DNA of 22,572 bases from JBNJEL01 sp051745835 (lineage in GTDB: Bacteria > Bacillota > Halanaerobiia > Halobacteroidales > Acetohalobiaceae). The translations under genes and the position numbers were made by a program. The stretch covers positions 1 through 22,572 of the forward strand of contig JBNJEL010000024.1 in assembly GCA_051745835.1 (NCBI GenBank). The letters are read 5' to 3'. The stretch's first letter is position 1. Every line of letters begins with the position of its first letter. Shown one piece after another: positions 22,080 through 22,572 of this stretch. The notes under the pieces were generated by a model that had not been told where the DNA came from, did no database searches, and was given only the letters and a program-made list of their open reading frames with translations.

Positions 22080-22572
22080 TTAAAAATCAGTGCTAACTTC
22101 GCTAATCCCTTGATTTAACTGCACTCGAAAGGCTTGATCACCAATCTCATTAAGATGACTCTTATGAGTAATGATGATAACTTGCCGTCCAAAATGTTGA
22201 TTAATATGCTTTAAAAATTGTGCTACATTAAATAGATACTCTTCACTAACATGTTTAGCTGGTTCATCTAACACTAAAGGCCCACCAACCTGTGGTCGAT
22301 AGGACTCCAAAATCGCTACTCGTAACGCTAACGAAACTACATCTACAATCCCGCCCCCACGAGCAGACTGGGGATTATTCTTAAGTTCCTGACCTTGATA
22401 CTCAGAGACTACAAAAAAATCAGCCGAAGGTCGCCCGCGCTTCTCATCTAATTCAATCTCAAAACTAAACTCGGGACCAAAGATATACTGTAATGCTTTG
22501 CTTACTAAACTTTCAATCTGCTGTCGCGCTTGTTCACGAGCATACTCTGATGTCTGTTGGAGTAAGATACGA
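22080..22572 (-). CDS. Rad50/SbcC-like ATPase, C-terminal part (runs off the window)
   Basis: The frame is open from the window edge to the TAA at 22080, giving 163 complete codons and no N-terminus. Visible are an ABC signature-like loop ARGGGIVDVVSLALRVAILE, a Walker B with catalytic acid GPLVLDEPAKHVSEEY, and a switch histidine in VIIITHKSH. A Gln/Glu/Arg-rich helical segment precedes them and looks like the end of a coiled coil. The family is the SMC/Rad50/SbcC ATPases. The DEPAKHVS version resembles phage-type exonuclease subunits such as T4 gp46 and small bacterial SbcC relatives. These work in DNA end processing with an SbcD-like nuclease. The Walker A motif would lie outside the window. 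It is less likely to be RecN or SMC proper. Confidence 0.8.
   Translation of the reverse strand, partial: RILLQQTSEYAREQARQQIESLVSKALQYIFGPEFSFEIELDEKRGRPSADFFVVSEYQGQELKNNPQSARGGGIVDVVSLALRVAILESYRPQVGGPLVLDEPAKHVSEEYLFNVAQFLKHINQHFGRQVIIITHKSHLNEIGDQAFRVQLNQGISEVSTDF

Noticed and set aside
1..22572. CRISPR arrays, tRNA or rRNA genes, insertion sequences, prophage
   Set aside because: I found no regularly spaced repeats, no tRNA-like cloverleaf, no rRNA-like sequence and no transposase or integrase in any frame.

Overview
This window looks like the chromosome of a low-GC, halophilic, anaerobic, endospore-forming Firmicute with an outer membrane, most likely of the order Halanaerobiales (Halobacteroidaceae-like). 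Three things point there: strongly Asp/Glu-rich proteins; sporulation genes (spmA, spmB, spoVS) beside RemA, YicC and RNase Y; and an ExbB-ExbD-TonB locus with an SLH-domain tether, which only makes sense in a two-membrane cell. The lineage is an inference. All well-supported genes are on the minus strand, so the window reads right to left.

Right end (22572 to about 17800). The C-terminus of a Rad50/SbcC-like ATPase runs off the edge. Then come rny (own strong promoter and terminator), ymdB, spoVS (terminator) and spmA-spmB (possible SigE-type promoter). spoVS has a striking 5' region: its Shine-Dalgarno is perfectly complementary over 12 nt to a segment just behind the ymdB stop codon.

Middle (17800 to 10860). 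A PHP-domain phosphoesterase with its own promoter and terminator is followed by a compact seven-gene run: exbB, exbD, tonB-like, a secreted cohesin-domain protein, an SLH/coiled-coil protein, ndk and a SleB-type cell-wall hydrolase, ending at a terminator. This is the most interesting part. It looks like a proton-driven envelope system packaged with an outer-membrane-to-peptidoglycan tether and a wall hydrolase, perhaps doing the job Tol-Pal does in Proteobacteria.

Left half (10860 to 3890). A histidine operon starts at a near-consensus promoter and reads hisZ, hisG, hisD, hisB. A 169-nt gap with a second promoter and a tandem repeat follows, then hisH, hisA, hisF, hisIE and a terminator. 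The pathway is complete except for the aminotransferase (HisC) and histidinol-phosphatase, which must lie elsewhere.

Left end (3890 to 1). A promoter butting against the his terminator drives yicC, remA, gmk, rpoZ and coaBC, a standard Firmicute housekeeping order, with luxS attached as the last gene. No rRNA, tRNA, CRISPR array, insertion sequence or gene-free stretch above 300 bases is visible.
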